Assembly: GCA_023953905.1 (NCBI GenBank)
Contig: JAMLJA010000025.1
Span: forward strand, 1 to 57,116
Length of the DNA stretch: 57,116 bases
Source: Rhizobiaceae bacterium
GTDB taxonomy: Bacteria > Pseudomonadota > Alphaproteobacteria > Rhizobiales > Rhizobiaceae
Direction of reading: 5' to 3'
Shown here: piece after piece, positions 16,159-24,593 of the stretch
Layout of the letters: every line of letters begins with the position of its first letter
Numbering within the stretch: position 1 is the first letter of the stretch
Translations under genes and position numbers: made by a program
Notes under the pieces: generated by a model
Seen by the model: only the letters and a program-made list of their open reading frames with translations
Databases searched by the model: none
What the model was told of the DNA's origin: nothing

Positions 16159-16455
16159 TTGGCAGGTGAATGTAGTCGTTTCAGATTGGAGGGCGAGCGA
16201 TTGGCGCAGCGGTAGATGCCGTATGTGAGCGGACTGCTAATGCAATTGACACGTCACGTTTTGCGTGCACACTCGCGAAAGTGGTTGCAAAACCGCGCCA
16301 CGGGCTTTGGGGAGATACAGCATGTCGACGACGCGTTGCGCATATTGGGATAACATGAATAAGGGTTCGATCAGCGGTCTGATCAAGCCTCGCTGATCAG
16401 AGTTCCGGAGGGACGCTGGGGAAACTCGGCGTCCAGTTCCCCACGAGATAATTCG
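16159..16455. other. Gene-free leader with several hairpins
   Basis: 297 bases before the phage-like gene. Directly visible are a hairpin with GCAA tetraloop (16281-16296), an 8-bp inverted repeat at 16369-16376/16391-16398 and a hairpin at 16411-16418/16427-16434. A stretch around 16205-16250 vaguely resembles tRNA D and anticodon arms but does not fold as one. No start-to-stop frame looks coding. Confidence 0.5.
16369..16398. repeat. 8-bp inverted repeat GATCAGCG-N14-CGCTGATC
   Basis: Perfect arms, with an additional TGATCA inside the spacer, so three related half-sites lie within 30 bases. It is 58 bases before the TTG start of the phage-like gene. Possible operator or RNA hairpin. Confidence 0.5.
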
Positions 16456-17013
16456 TTGATTGAAAAGTCCTATTCGCTTGGCTCGGTGAGTGCTGCTCGC
16501 CCCGAGGATATTCCTGTTCTTGCGCGCGATATGCGCGAGATCGACGTGATCGAAATCCGGAAATTTGCCGGTATCGGACCAGAGGAGGCTCTAAGCTTCT
16601 CTCTTCGGGGTGCGAAGCTTGCCTACTGCCTGCGCGACAAGAATGGCACGCCCGTGTCAATCATGGGTGTCGGCTGGCTGGCAAATCCACGTGCCGGAAT
16701 GGCCTGGTTTCTATCTTCCGATGCAATCGACAAGATCGGACTGCTGTTTCTGCAGGAGACGCGAGCCTCGATCGACACGTTCATGCAGGGGCACGACGTC
16801 ATTTCGAACTACGTCTACAGCCGCAACGAAAAGACTCTCAAATGGCTCAGATGGCTAGGTTTCGAGAAGCTTTCCGAAACCGACACCCCACATAGTGACG
16901 GGGAGCTGTTTTACGAGATGGCGCGGTTCAAGGACGCGACCATTCGCGACCTCTACCTCAATCGCGATTGGAGCGGCTACCTGAAAGCTTGCGGTTTCAG
17001 CTACGAGCGCTGA
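16456..17013 (+). CDS. Phage-type GNAT-like protein (T7 gp13 / DUF2833-like)
   Basis: 185 residues, starting with TTG at 16456; no clear ribosome binding site. The layout matches the small phage protein family that includes T7 internal virion protein A (gp13): RPEDIPVLARDM..., EEALSFSLR, a GVGWL core, AWFLSSD, then FLQETRASID and NYVYSRNEKTLKWLRWLGF followed by GELFYEMAR. The fold is probably GNAT-like; catalysis is not shown. Family assignment is from pattern memory and is moderately sure. No other phage gene lies nearby, so this is a stray or domesticated gene. Confidence 0.7.
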   Translation: MIEKSYSLGSVSAARPEDIPVLARDMREIDVIEIRKFAGIGPEEALSFSLRGAKLAYCLRDKNGTPVSIMGVGWLANPRAGMAWFLSSDAIDKIGLLFLQETRASIDTFMQGHDVISNYVYSRNEKTLKWLRWLGFEKLSETDTPHSDGELFYEMARFKDATIRDLYLNRDWSGYLKACGFSYER

Positions 17014-17028
17014 CACTTCCAGCCAAGG

Positions 17029-17727
17029 TCAGGGGGTGAAGCGCGCCAGCTGCTCCAGATCCGGTTGATCCTGTGCGCGAGAAGGCGAAATCAGCATTCC
17101 GTCGACATCGGCTGAGGCCGACAGAACCGTTCGCCCGTCAGACATACGCGCTTTGCCTTCGGCCAGCAGCCTCAGCGCCAGCGGATAGATCTCGTGCTCG
17201 GCCTTGAGCACGCGCGCGGCAAGTGATTCTTCCGTGTCGCCCTCCAGAACGGGCACTGCTGCCTGCGCGATGATTGGCCCCTCGTCGGTCTCTGGGGTGA
17301 CGAAGTGCACTGTCGCGCCGTGCAATCGAACGCCGGCTTCCAGTGCGCGCCGGTGTGTGTCCAGTCCCCTGAAAAGCGGAAGCAGAGAGGGGTGTATGTT
17401 GATCATGCGACCGCGCCACTTTTCAGTGAATTGGGCGGTCAGCAACCGCATATAGCCAGCCAGACAGACAATCTCGGCCTGAAGGCTCGTCAGCAGCGCG
17501 TCGATCGCGGCGTCATGGGCTGCCTTGTCGGCGAAGTCGCTTCTTTTGACGACATGTGTCGCAATGCCGCGCGCCATTGCGATGCCCAGACCTCGTGCAT
17601 CCGCCTTGTCCGATATCACAGCCACAATCTCTGCCGGAAAGCCTCGCTCTTCGGCCGCATCGAGAAGCCGAACCATATTGGAACCGCGTCCGGAAATCAG
17701 AATTGCCGTGCGCTTGCGAGGTATCAT
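17029..17727 (-). CDS. purN: Phosphoribosylglycinamide formyltransferase
   Basis: 232 residues from the ATG at 17727. It formylates GAR with 10-formyl-THF in purine synthesis. ISGRGSN is the substrate loop near the N-terminus; HPSLLPLFRGLDTH carries the catalytic histidine region, and TPETDEGPII supplies the catalytic aspartate. The start lies 4 bases after the purM stop, and the longer frame to 17835 only overlaps purM. Confidence 0.97.
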   Translation of the reverse strand: MIPRKRTAILISGRGSNMVRLLDAAEERGFPAEIVAVISDKADARGLGIAMARGIATHVVKRSDFADKAAHDAAIDALLTSLQAEIVCLAGYMRLLTAQFTEKWRGRMINIHPSLLPLFRGLDTHRRALEAGVRLHGATVHFVTPETDEGPIIAQAAVPVLEGDTEESLAARVLKAEHEIYPLALRLLAEGKARMSDGRTVLSASADVDGMLISPSRAQDQPDLEQLARFTP

Positions 17728-17731
17728 GGCT

Positions 17732-18796
17732 CTAAAGTCCGATCGTTCCGCGATAAATGACGCCGTCGTCCCGCCGAGGCACAATGCGCCCGATCGGCGT
17801 GACCGTCTCTCCCGCTTCCTGCAGGACCGCAGCAACCTGAGCGGCCTGGCCGCCGGCGACTGCGATAACCATCCCGATGCCGCAGTTGAATGTCCGCATC
17901 ATCTCCGTCGGTTCGACGCCACCAGTCTTAGCCAGCCATGAAAAAACCGGGGGCACTTCGATAGTATCGAGGTCGAGTTCCGCCGCGAATTCATCGGGCA
18001 GCACGCGCGGAATATTATCGGGAAAGCCGCCACCCGTGATGTGCGCCAACGCCTTGATGCCATGCGTGCTGCGGATCGCCTTGAGCAGTGGCTTGACATA
18101 GATCCGGGTCGGCTCGAGCAGCGCCTCGGCCAGCGTCAGGTCGGGCGCAAATGGTGCATTGTCTTTCCAGCGAAGCCCCGACATCTCCACGATGCGTCGC
18201 ACCAGTGAAAAGCCGTTGGAATGCACGCCCGACGATGCGAGTCCCAAAAGCACATCGCCTTCCATGATGTCGTTCGTTGGCAGGAGTTGGCCGCGTTCCG
18301 CCGCGCCCACAGCGAAGCCGGCGAGGTCGTAGTCGCCCTCTTTGTAGAGACCCGGCATCTCCGCAGTCTCGCCGCCGATCAATGCGCAACCGGCGAGTCG
18401 GCAGCCCTCGGCAATACCCTTGACGATCGAAACGCCCTGTTCAGGGTCAAGCTTGCCGGTTGCGAAGTAATCGAGAAACAGCAGAGGCTCCGCGCCTTGC
18501 ACGACCAGATCGTTGACACACATGGCCACGAGATCGATCCCGATCGTGTCGTGCTTGCCCGATTCGATGGCGATGACGAGCTTTGTGCCGACGCCGTCAT
18601 TTGCGGCCACCAGAATGGGATCGGAGAAGCCGGCAGCCTTCAGGTCGAACAGGCCCCCAAAACCGCCGATTTCTCCATCGGCGCCGGGTCGGCGTGTCGC
18701 CTTGACCAGCGGCTTGATCTTGTCGACCATAAGATTGCCAGCGTCGATATCGACGCCTGCGGCAGCATAGGTCAACCCGTTCTTCCCGTCCTGCAT
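17732..18796 (-). CDS. purM: Phosphoribosylformylglycinamidine cyclo-ligase
   Basis: 354 residues from the ATG at 18796; a longer frame reaches 18835 but homologues begin MQDGKNGLTYAAAGVDI. AIR synthase closes the imidazole ring in an ATP-dependent step. The typical segments GFGGLFDL, VAANDGVGTKL, IGIDLVAMCVNDL, GGETAEMPGLY and ITGGGFPDNIPR are all present. It forms an operon with purN and is divergent from the CDP-alcohol phosphotransferase operon. Confidence 0.98.
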   Translation of the reverse strand: MQDGKNGLTYAAAGVDIDAGNLMVDKIKPLVKATRRPGADGEIGGFGGLFDLKAAGFSDPILVAANDGVGTKLVIAIESGKHDTIGIDLVAMCVNDLVVQGAEPLLFLDYFATGKLDPEQGVSIVKGIAEGCRLAGCALIGGETAEMPGLYKEGDYDLAGFAVGAAERGQLLPTNDIMEGDVLLGLASSGVHSNGFSLVRRIVEMSGLRWKDNAPFAPDLTLAEALLEPTRIYVKPLLKAIRSTHGIKALAHITGGGFPDNIPRVLPDEFAAELDLDTIEVPPVFSWLAKTGGVEPTEMMRTFNCGIGMVIAVAGGQAAQVAAVLQEAGETVTPIGRIVPRRDDGVIYRGTIGL

Positions 18797-18964
18797 GATC
18801 CGTCTCGGTATCTCAGTCTTGGCGGCTATTCGCACGATCAGGCCAGCCTCGCAAGGCGATTGGCCCTTCTGCGCACTGTCTCAATAACGGGCTTGGCTCA
18901 CACCACCCTTGAGGAAGCACGCAATTTGAACCATCTACGCAACCCATAGGAGATTATATTCGCG

Positions 18965-19522
18965 TTGACGGTCGCCACGCTCATAACGCTTTTGCGCTTC
19001 GTTCTCGTGCCGCTGATCGTGATCGCTCTTTTGTCGGGACGCGTTGATCTGGCGCTCGCGGGCTTCGTCGTTGCTGGTGTGTCGGATGCCGTGGATGGTT
19101 TCGTGGCCCGCAGGTTCAATCAGCAGAGCGAACTTGGCGCCTGGTTGGACCCGATGGCAGACAAGTTGCTGCTGGTTTCGGTATTTGTGGTGCTGAGCCA
19201 CATTCATGAGCTCCCGCTATGGCTGGTCGTCATTGCCGTGGCACGCGATCTTCTGATTGGCGCGGGTGTTTTCCTGGCGTCGATCATGGGTTCGCCGATG
19301 AAGATGAAGCCGCTTGCGATTTCCAAGCTAAATACCGCGACGCAGATATTTCTGGCCGCTTTTGTGCTGTGTGAAATGGCCTGGGCAACAGGGTTCGGGG
19401 CAACACGTACGATCCTCATATACGTGTCGGGGCTCTTGACCATCGCTTCCGCGACTGCCTATTTCGTATACTGGCTGAGGCACGTAATCGGAAATGGCAA
19501 AGACGCAACCTCCAAGCGATGA
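18965..19522 (+). CDS. CDP-alcohol phosphatidyltransferase family membrane protein
   Basis: 185 residues with TTG start at 18965; AGGAG lies 12 bases before it, slightly far. The full family motif is visible (DGFVARRF...GAWLDPMADK), within a protein of about five hydrophobic segments. It resembles PgsA-like or cardiolipin-synthase-like members, but the acceptor alcohol cannot be told. pgsA itself is at 6572-7162, so this is a second, distinct enzyme. Its end overlaps the next gene by 29 bases. Confidence 0.88.
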   Translation: MTVATLITLLRFVLVPLIVIALLSGRVDLALAGFVVAGVSDAVDGFVARRFNQQSELGAWLDPMADKLLLVSVFVVLSHIHELPLWLVVIAVARDLLIGAGVFLASIMGSPMKMKPLAISKLNTATQIFLAAFVLCEMAWATGFGATRTILIYVSGLLTIASATAYFVYWLRHVIGNGKDATSKR

Positions 19523-20684
19523 CGCGGCTGATGCCGAAGGCATGCCGCTTCGCCATCAACTCCGCTTCTGGGCGATAGCGGCCGTCGCTTTCGGCCTGTT
19601 CATCTTTGTGTTCAGCAATGTGCTGCTGCCCTTTGTGGCCGGCATGGCTCTGGCCTATTTCCTAGACCCAGTGGCAGACCGGCTCGAACGGTTGGGGCTG
19701 TCGAGATTGTCGGCCACCGTGATCATTCTGATCGGGTTCGTCACGGTCTTTTTGATAGCGCTCATGATCGTCGTGCCGGTTCTGGCGTCGCAGCTTTCAG
19801 ATTTCGCGGCAAATGTGCCGGATTATCTTTCGAGATTGCAGCAACTCATCACGAGCTTCGATCCGGGATGGCTGGAGCGGCGCTTCGGGGTGGATGCGAA
19901 CGATCTCAAGGAGGGTATGAATTCGCTCCTGAGTTCGGGTGCGGGCTTCATCACAACGCTGTTTCAGTCATTATGGAGTTCGGGCGTCGCCCTGTTCAGC
20001 TTTGCCGGCCTTTTTGTCGTTACCCCCGTGGTGGCCTTCTACATGCTACTCGATTGGGATCGGATGGTGGCTGAGGTCGATGGCTGGATTCCGCGCGATC
20101 ACGTCGACAAGGTGCGGCAGATCGCGACAGACATCAATGCAGCTATCGCCGGCTTTGTGAGGGGACAGGGGACGCTTTGCCTAATTCTCGGCATTATCTA
20201 TGCAGTCGGCTTGACCTTGGTCGGTTTGAACTTCGGCATCCTGATCGGCCTCTTCGCGGGTCTCATCAGCTTCATTCCCTATGTCGGCTCGATGGTGGGA
20301 CTGGTTCTCTCGCTGGGGGTGGCCTTCGTTCAGTTTTGGCCGGATTGGCCTTGGGTCGCAGCGGTTGCCGGCGTCTTCTTCTTCGGGCAGTTCCTGGAAG
20401 GCAACATTCTGCAGCCGCGTCTGGTCGGTAAAAGCGTTGGGCTGCACCCCGTCTGGCTTATGTTTGCGCTCGTTGCCTTCGGGGCCCTGTTCGGCTTCGT
20501 CGGATTGTTGATCGCGGTTCCCGCCGCCGCCGCAATTGGCGTGATCGTGCGCTTTGTACTGTCGCGCTATCTCCAGTCGCCGCTCTACAAGGGGCATTCG
20601 GAGGAGTCGGTCGCGCCGGTAGTGGTGACGCCCGCGCCGGGTTCGCCAAGCCGCAGCCGAAAGAAAGCTGTTCCCCGCACATGA
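19494..20684 (+). CDS. AI-2E family transporter (PerM/TqsA-type membrane protein)
   Basis: 396 residues. Two N-terminal membrane segments (LRFWAIAAVAFGLFIFVF; VLLPFVAGMALAYFLDPVADRLE), a long soluble region around a conserved 100-residue amphipathic part, then further segments including GILIGLFAGLISFIPYVGS and FFFGQFLEGN, all typical of PF01594. Export of autoinducer-2 or, for some relatives, sodium-coupled transport has been reported, but the substrate here is unknown. The basic C-terminus is cytoplasmic. It overlaps both neighbours (29 and 4 bases), so the three genes are one operon. Confidence 0.92.
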   Translation: MAKTQPPSDDAADAEGMPLRHQLRFWAIAAVAFGLFIFVFSNVLLPFVAGMALAYFLDPVADRLERLGLSRLSATVIILIGFVTVFLIALMIVVPVLASQLSDFAANVPDYLSRLQQLITSFDPGWLERRFGVDANDLKEGMNSLLSSGAGFITTLFQSLWSSGVALFSFAGLFVVTPVVAFYMLLDWDRMVAEVDGWIPRDHVDKVRQIATDINAAIAGFVRGQGTLCLILGIIYAVGLTLVGLNFGILIGLFAGLISFIPYVGSMVGLVLSLGVAFVQFWPDWPWVAAVAGVFFFGQFLEGNILQPRLVGKSVGLHPVWLMFALVAFGALFGFVGLLIAVPAAAAIGVIVRFVLSRYLQSPLYKGHSEESVAPVVVTPAPGSPSRSRKKAVPRT

Positions 20685-21382
20685 CCGGCGCCTCCCGCGA
20701 GAGCCTGCGACCGCGGCAATTGCCCCTTGAGCTCGGGCATTCTCCCGCACTATCGCGGGACGATCTGATCGTCTCGGATGCGAACCGCGCAGCGGTGGCG
20801 CTAGTCGATCGATGGCCGGATTGGCCTTCGCACGTAACGGTGCTTGCGGGACCGACCGGTTCGGGGAAATCTCACATCGCCTCGATCTGGCGGGAAATGG
20901 CTGGAGCAGCAGAGTTGCGCGCCCAACATCTAGGGGAAGAGGCGATCGCGGCTGCCACTTCGGGCCCTGTTCTGATCGACGACGTCGACAGTTCACCTCT
21001 GGATGAGACAGGCCTCTTTCATCTTATAAATGCGGTAAGGCAGGCCGATACCTGCCTCCTGCTTTGCGCACGCCAGTTTCCTGGCGGCTGGCAGATCGGA
21101 CTGCCTGATCTTGCGTCACGTCTGAAGGCTGCCGCAACTGTCGAGATCGGCGAACCGGATGACGCGCTGCTGTCGGGTGTGATTACGAAGCTCTTTGCGG
21201 ATCGGCAAATAGAGGTGGACCCGCACGTCATCCAGTTCGTTGCCCGGAGGATCGAGCGGTCTCTGTCTGCCGCGATCTTGGCAGTGTCGGAAATGGACCG
21301 GGTGGCCTTGGAGCGTCGATCACGCATCACGCGCACAGTCGCCGCCGACGTCGTGGCCGCGATGGAGCATCTCGAGCCATAG
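20681..21382 (+). CDS. hdaA: HdaA, regulatory inactivator of DnaA
   Basis: 233-residue DnaA-related AAA+ protein. RQLPLEL at residues 12-18 is a canonical sliding-clamp binding motif; Walker A is GPTGSGKSH and the Walker B region is LIDDVDS. The C-terminal DNA-binding domain of DnaA is absent. In alphaproteobacteria HdaA with the clamp stimulates ATP hydrolysis by DnaA and so prevents re-initiation. The ATG overlaps the transporter stop as ATGA. No ppk gene, which I would expect downstream in many rhizobia, follows here. Confidence 0.93.
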   Translation: MTGASRESLRPRQLPLELGHSPALSRDDLIVSDANRAAVALVDRWPDWPSHVTVLAGPTGSGKSHIASIWREMAGAAELRAQHLGEEAIAAATSGPVLIDDVDSSPLDETGLFHLINAVRQADTCLLLCARQFPGGWQIGLPDLASRLKAAATVEIGEPDDALLSGVITKLFADRQIEVDPHVIQFVARRIERSLSAAILAVSEMDRVALERRSRITRTVAADVVAAMEHLEP

Positions 21383-21533
21383 CGTGCTCGACAGACGCCG
21401 GGTGTCCGGCCAACCTGTTGCGTTGATGACACATCCTCCTTCGATCACTGAATTAATTAACCAACTGCTGTGTGCAGCGGGAACCATTCCGCAAGCAGTT
21501 CGTTACGCAGCATATCCAGCAGGAGGTTTGTGC

Positions 21534-21791
21534 ATGAAACGCTTTATTATTGCAGCAGTGGCGGTGCTCTCAGTGGCGACGTTGAGTGCTTGTAGCCAGA
21601 CGGAGAAGGGCGCTGCAATTGGTGCTGTTGGTGGTGCAGCAGTGGGTGCCGCGGTAACCGGGAGCGCTGAAGGCGCCGCGATCGGCGGTCTCGTCGGCGG
21701 CACGGCCGGTGCATTGATCGGCAACGCCAATGAGCCAGGCAAGTGCTACTATCGCGGTCGTGACGGTCGCCGCTACATAGCCAACTGCTGA
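21534..21791 (+). CDS. Small glycine-zipper lipoprotein
   Basis: 85 residues. AGGAGG lies 8 bases before the ATG; a longer frame from 21240 is spurious because it overlaps hdaA. The signal ends in a lipobox (TLSAC at residue 20). The middle is a glycine zipper (GAAIGAVGGAAVGAA...GLVGGTAGALIG) that forms a helical hairpin in membranes, and the tail CYYRGRDGRRYIANC carries two more cysteines. This is a common small outer-membrane or periplasmic lipoprotein in rhizobia, with a supposed structural or stress role. Confidence 0.88.
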   Translation: MKRFIIAAVAVLSVATLSACSQTEKGAAIGAVGGAAVGAAVTGSAEGAAIGGLVGGTAGALIGNANEPGKCYYRGRDGRRYIANC

Positions 21792-21915
21792 TGACAGCAA
21801 ACAGTGCGGAGCTTTGCTTCGCACTGTAGATGACGCCAGTGGATGGCATAACGACGCAAGCTCGCGTGGGGCGCGTCGTTGAGAGCTCTCAGTTCTGTGA
21901 TCAGGCAGCATTTTT

Positions 21916-21960
21916 AAGCGGGTGTATCGCTTGTTTGACGCGATACACCCGCTTTTGTTT
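21916..21960 (+). terminator. Strong intrinsic terminator
   Basis: A perfect 15-bp stem (21916-21930 with 21940-21954), 9-base loop, then TTGTTTGTTT. It lies 125 bases after the glycine-zipper gene and 19 bases before the 3' end of the convergent tRNA gene. A weaker imperfect hairpin (CAGTGCG...CGCACTG) precedes it near 21805. Confidence 0.9.
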
Positions 21961-21978
21961 GTTTATTTGGATGGAAAA

Positions 21979-22055
21979 TGGCGATCCCGACAGGATTCGA
22001 ACCTGTGACCATCGGCTTAGAAGGCCGGTGCTCTATCCAGCTGAGCTACGGGACC
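21979..22055 (-). tRNA. tRNA-Arg (anticodon TCT)
   Basis: 77 bases read on the minus strand. Acceptor GGTCCCG pairs with CGGGATC with one G-U; the D arm is GCTC-AGCTGGATA-GAGC; the anticodon loop is CTTCTAA (anticodon TCT); the T arm is ACAGG-TTCGAAT-CCTGT. CCA is encoded. The first anticodon-stem pair is a C-A mismatch. No direct repeat of the 3' end, and so no integrated element, was noticed. Confidence 0.96.
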
Positions 22056-22079
22056 AATCTGGCTAGCGCCTGAGTCAGG

Positions 22080-22385
22080 CTAGTGCGTCCATGGCGTGCT
22101 ACGGTCATACCGGAAATTGTCCGAGTAGGAAATCTGGCGACGCTTGCCTTCCTTCGGCTCGATAACCCGAAACGCAATTCCCTCTCGCGTGGCGTAGGCA
22201 ATGGCTTCTTCACGGGTATCGAAGTTCAGGCGGATCTGGCTCTTCATGTCGCCGGATGTGGTGTAGCCCATAAGCGGATCGATCTTTCGGCGCTCCTGCG
22301 GATCGAATTCCAGAACCCAGTAACCGGTCTTGGCCTTTCCCGACTGCATGGCCGTCTTGCTCGGGCTATAGATGCGCGCTGACAT
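22080..22385 (-). CDS. NADH dehydrogenase accessory subunit, NDUFS4-like
   Basis: 101 residues from the ATG at 22385 (ARIYSPSKTAMQSGKAKTG...WVLEFDP); the longer frame to 22472 has no homologous content. It belongs to the ETC complex I NDUFS4 family, an 18-kDa accessory subunit known from alphaproteobacteria and mitochondria. The typical stretches YTTSGDMKSQIRLNF and EAIAYATREGIAFRV are present. It is bound to complex I at the inner membrane. It is separate from the main nuo genes, as is usual. Confidence 0.93.
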   Translation of the reverse strand: MSARIYSPSKTAMQSGKAKTGYWVLEFDPQERRKIDPLMGYTTSGDMKSQIRLNFDTREEAIAYATREGIAFRVIEPKEGKRRQISYSDNFRYDRSTPWTH

Positions 22386-22508
22386 GGCGAGTATCCTTGA
22401 CTTCCAACTTGCTTGTTTCAGGTGAGCCATCGCCCAAAGCTCGGCTTTCGTCAATCCGCCGCGTGGTTCCAAGCGGCCTCCAAGGGTCTTTTCCTGCGTA
22501 TCGGCTGC

Positions 22509-23693
22509 TTATGATCGGCTGTCACGCACGTCGGAGATCAGCTGATGAATGAATCGCAGCTTGGCAATCACCGGGTCTGACAGGACGAAGGGGTAGAAGT
22601 CTTTCTGTCCGAGACTGCGGTTGATGCTGTTCATCGCCACGGTGACCGGCACGATCGCATCGACCAGTTGCTCAATGCTCTCGGCGCGATAAGGATCGAA
22701 GTCGAGATCGGTCGATAGCGTCTTAGATGCTGCGACGCGTGGTCCGATGCTTATGCCAAAAGCGCGCGCGGTCTCGATTGCGTCGACAATGTGCATGTAA
22801 TGTGCCCAGGTTTCGGCGAAATCCTCCCACGGATGCGCCACTGAATAGGCGCTGATAAAATTGATCTCCCAGCCGGGAAGGGGACCCGTGTCGTAGTGGC
22901 GTCTGAGCGCTTGCGCATAGTCTTCGCTTTCATCGCCAAATACGTCGCGACAAGCCTGAATGCGACCTCCGTCCCGAACCAGTCTGTCCCAGTAGTAATG
23001 GGCGATCTCGTGCCGGAAATGTCCAAGCAGCGTGCGATAGGGTTCGCCCATTTGAGTGCGCCGGAATTCACGTTCCGCATCATCAGCTTCCGCGATGTTC
23101 ATCGTGATCACGCCATCTGCGTGACCGGTCAGAGGCGCGAACGCCGTGCCGTCAGGATTGGTGCCGTCGGCAACGAAGTCGAAGACGAGTCCGCCATCGG
23201 GGTCCTCCGATCTGTCCGTGATCGGCAGCTTCCATTGCATGAGCGAATAGAAGAGGTGTCGCTTGGCCGCTTCGAGCTTCGCCCAGTTTGATGGATTGCC
23301 AGGCACCGAGAGGTCTGGAATGGTGCGGTTGTGCCGACAAGCGATGCACATGCCGCTTGGGTGATCGTCTTCAACCAGCCAGTTGCATACGTCCATATCG
23401 GCGTTGTGGCAGAACAGGTATGGGCGGCCCTGATCAGCCAGCGCCGCCCATCTGTCTCCCTCGGGGGAAAGTGCGCTCATGTCGAAACTGGACGGGAGGT
23501 AACCCAGCCTGTGCCCGCAGTGCACGCAGGTCGAGTTGCTGAAATAGACGACGTTGCCACAATTCTGGCACTGGAACAGTCTCAAGGTCTTTCTCGCTTT
23601 TCTCGGTAGACTCGCGCCTTTGACGTGGGCATCCCCGCCATCAAACGTGAGCTGCCTGATCCGGTTGCGTTCCAATGCGACCTTTTCGTCCAA
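22509..23693 (-). CDS. Putative zinc-binding metallopeptidase (Peptidase_Mx-like)
   Basis: 394 residues from TTG at 23693, or 358 from a TTG at 23585 where homology (RLFQCQNCGN) begins. The N-terminus is a zinc ribbon, CQNCGN...CVHCG. The catalytic domain has HEIAHYYWD (HExxH-type) with a downstream WEDFAETWAHYMHIVD helix that supplies a glutamate/histidine. A C-terminal helical region follows (FVLSDPVIAKLRFIHQLI). No signal peptide, so it is cytoplasmic. It is the last gene of the transglutaminase / ATP-grasp operon, 6 bases after its neighbour if the first TTG is used. Substrate unknown. Confidence 0.88.
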   Translation of the reverse strand: MDEKVALERNRIRQLTFDGGDAHVKGASLPRKARKTLRLFQCQNCGNVVYFSNSTCVHCGHRLGYLPSSFDMSALSPEGDRWAALADQGRPYLFCHNADMDVCNWLVEDDHPSGMCIACRHNRTIPDLSVPGNPSNWAKLEAAKRHLFYSLMQWKLPITDRSEDPDGGLVFDFVADGTNPDGTAFAPLTGHADGVITMNIAEADDAEREFRRTQMGEPYRTLLGHFRHEIAHYYWDRLVRDGGRIQACRDVFGDESEDYAQALRRHYDTGPLPGWEINFISAYSVAHPWEDFAETWAHYMHIVDAIETARAFGISIGPRVAASKTLSTDLDFDPYRAESIEQLVDAIVPVTVAMNSINRSLGQKDFYPFVLSDPVIAKLRFIHQLISDVRDSRS

Positions 23694-23699
23694 CCCGGC

Positions 23700-24578
23700 C
23701 TAGAGCGGTATCACGTCGACGGCCTGTTCCGTGTCCTGATCGCCTGAGGTCCACAATACACCCTTGACCGGTCCAACGTCCGAATAGTCGCGACCGCGTG
23801 CCACCACGATGTGATCCTGGCCGACGATAAGCGCATTGGTCGGGTCGAAGTCGATCCAGCCGCATTCCATTCCACACCATGCCTGCACCCAGGCATGCAT
23901 GGCGTCCGCGCCTTCCAGCCTGGGCTGCCCCTTGGGTGGTTCGGTTCGTAGAAAGCCGCTGACATAACCGGCAGGGATGCCGATTTCGCGCAAACACGCG
24001 ATCATTATATGGGCGAAGTCCTGACAGACGCCTTTGCGCTTCTCAAAGGCTTCTTCGAGAGGCGTATCGACCGTCGTGGCGTCGCCATCATAGGTCATGT
24101 CTTTATGGAGCGCGAGGTTGAGCGCATTCACCGCCTCGAAAACCGTCATCTCAGCGCCGACGAGTGCGAGCGCGTATTCCGCGATCGGCGCGCTCGATCC
24201 AACCAAAGGCGAAGCGGACAGGAAGTGATGTGGAGAACGCGCGTCGAGCGTCCTGACCATGTTCAGCTCCGCCGGCAGCGCACCGAGCAGTGGCGAGAGG
24301 TCAAGTTCGTTTGCTTGAGCGTAGCGGTCGACTCGCGCGCGCACGGTGAATTCGATCTTGCGATGGCTTTCGCCGAAGACGACCTCAGTCGTCCTGTTAC
24401 CGAAGAAATCGTATGCGTCCGTCCGCTCCTTCGGACTTGGCCGGATATCGAGCGAGCCCGCGATGAGCCTTTGACCGTCCAAATTGCCATCGAGCGGCAT
24501 GAGGCGCAGGAGATGACGCCCCGCATTCGCGTACCTCTCATATGTCGTCGTCGTCGTCAGCTTGATTTCGTAGAGCAT
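23700..24578 (-). CDS. Transglutaminase-like protein (single domain)
   Basis: 292 residues. The N-terminal beta domain (YEIKLTTTTTYERYANAGRHLLRLMP) is the bacterial transglutaminase-like N region. The papain-fold core follows with catalytic Cys in GVCQDFAHIM (about 186), His in MHAWVQ (about 228) and Asp in WIDFDPTN (about 243). The triad is intact. No signal peptide. It could act as a peptidase or amide-forming or amide-cleaving enzyme on peptides made by the adjacent ATP-grasp protein. It lies 15 bases after that gene. Confidence 0.92.
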   Translation of the reverse strand: MLYEIKLTTTTTYERYANAGRHLLRLMPLDGNLDGQRLIAGSLDIRPSPKERTDAYDFFGNRTTEVVFGESHRKIEFTVRARVDRYAQANELDLSPLLGALPAELNMVRTLDARSPHHFLSASPLVGSSAPIAEYALALVGAEMTVFEAVNALNLALHKDMTYDGDATTVDTPLEEAFEKRKGVCQDFAHIMIACLREIGIPAGYVSGFLRTEPPKGQPRLEGADAMHAWVQAWCGMECGWIDFDPTNALIVGQDHIVVARGRDYSDVGPVKGVLWTSGDQDTEQAVDVIPL

Positions 24579-24593
24579 TGAATTCGAATGACC

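Noticed and set aside
16200..16260. tRNA-like stretch (GGCGCAGCGGTAGA..., CTGCTAA)
   Set aside because: D-arm-like and anticodon-loop-like words occur, but acceptor, anticodon and T stems do not pair.
21979..22055. tRNA-Arg as integration site of a genomic island
   Set aside because: No direct repeat of the tRNA end and no integrase gene were seen on either side.
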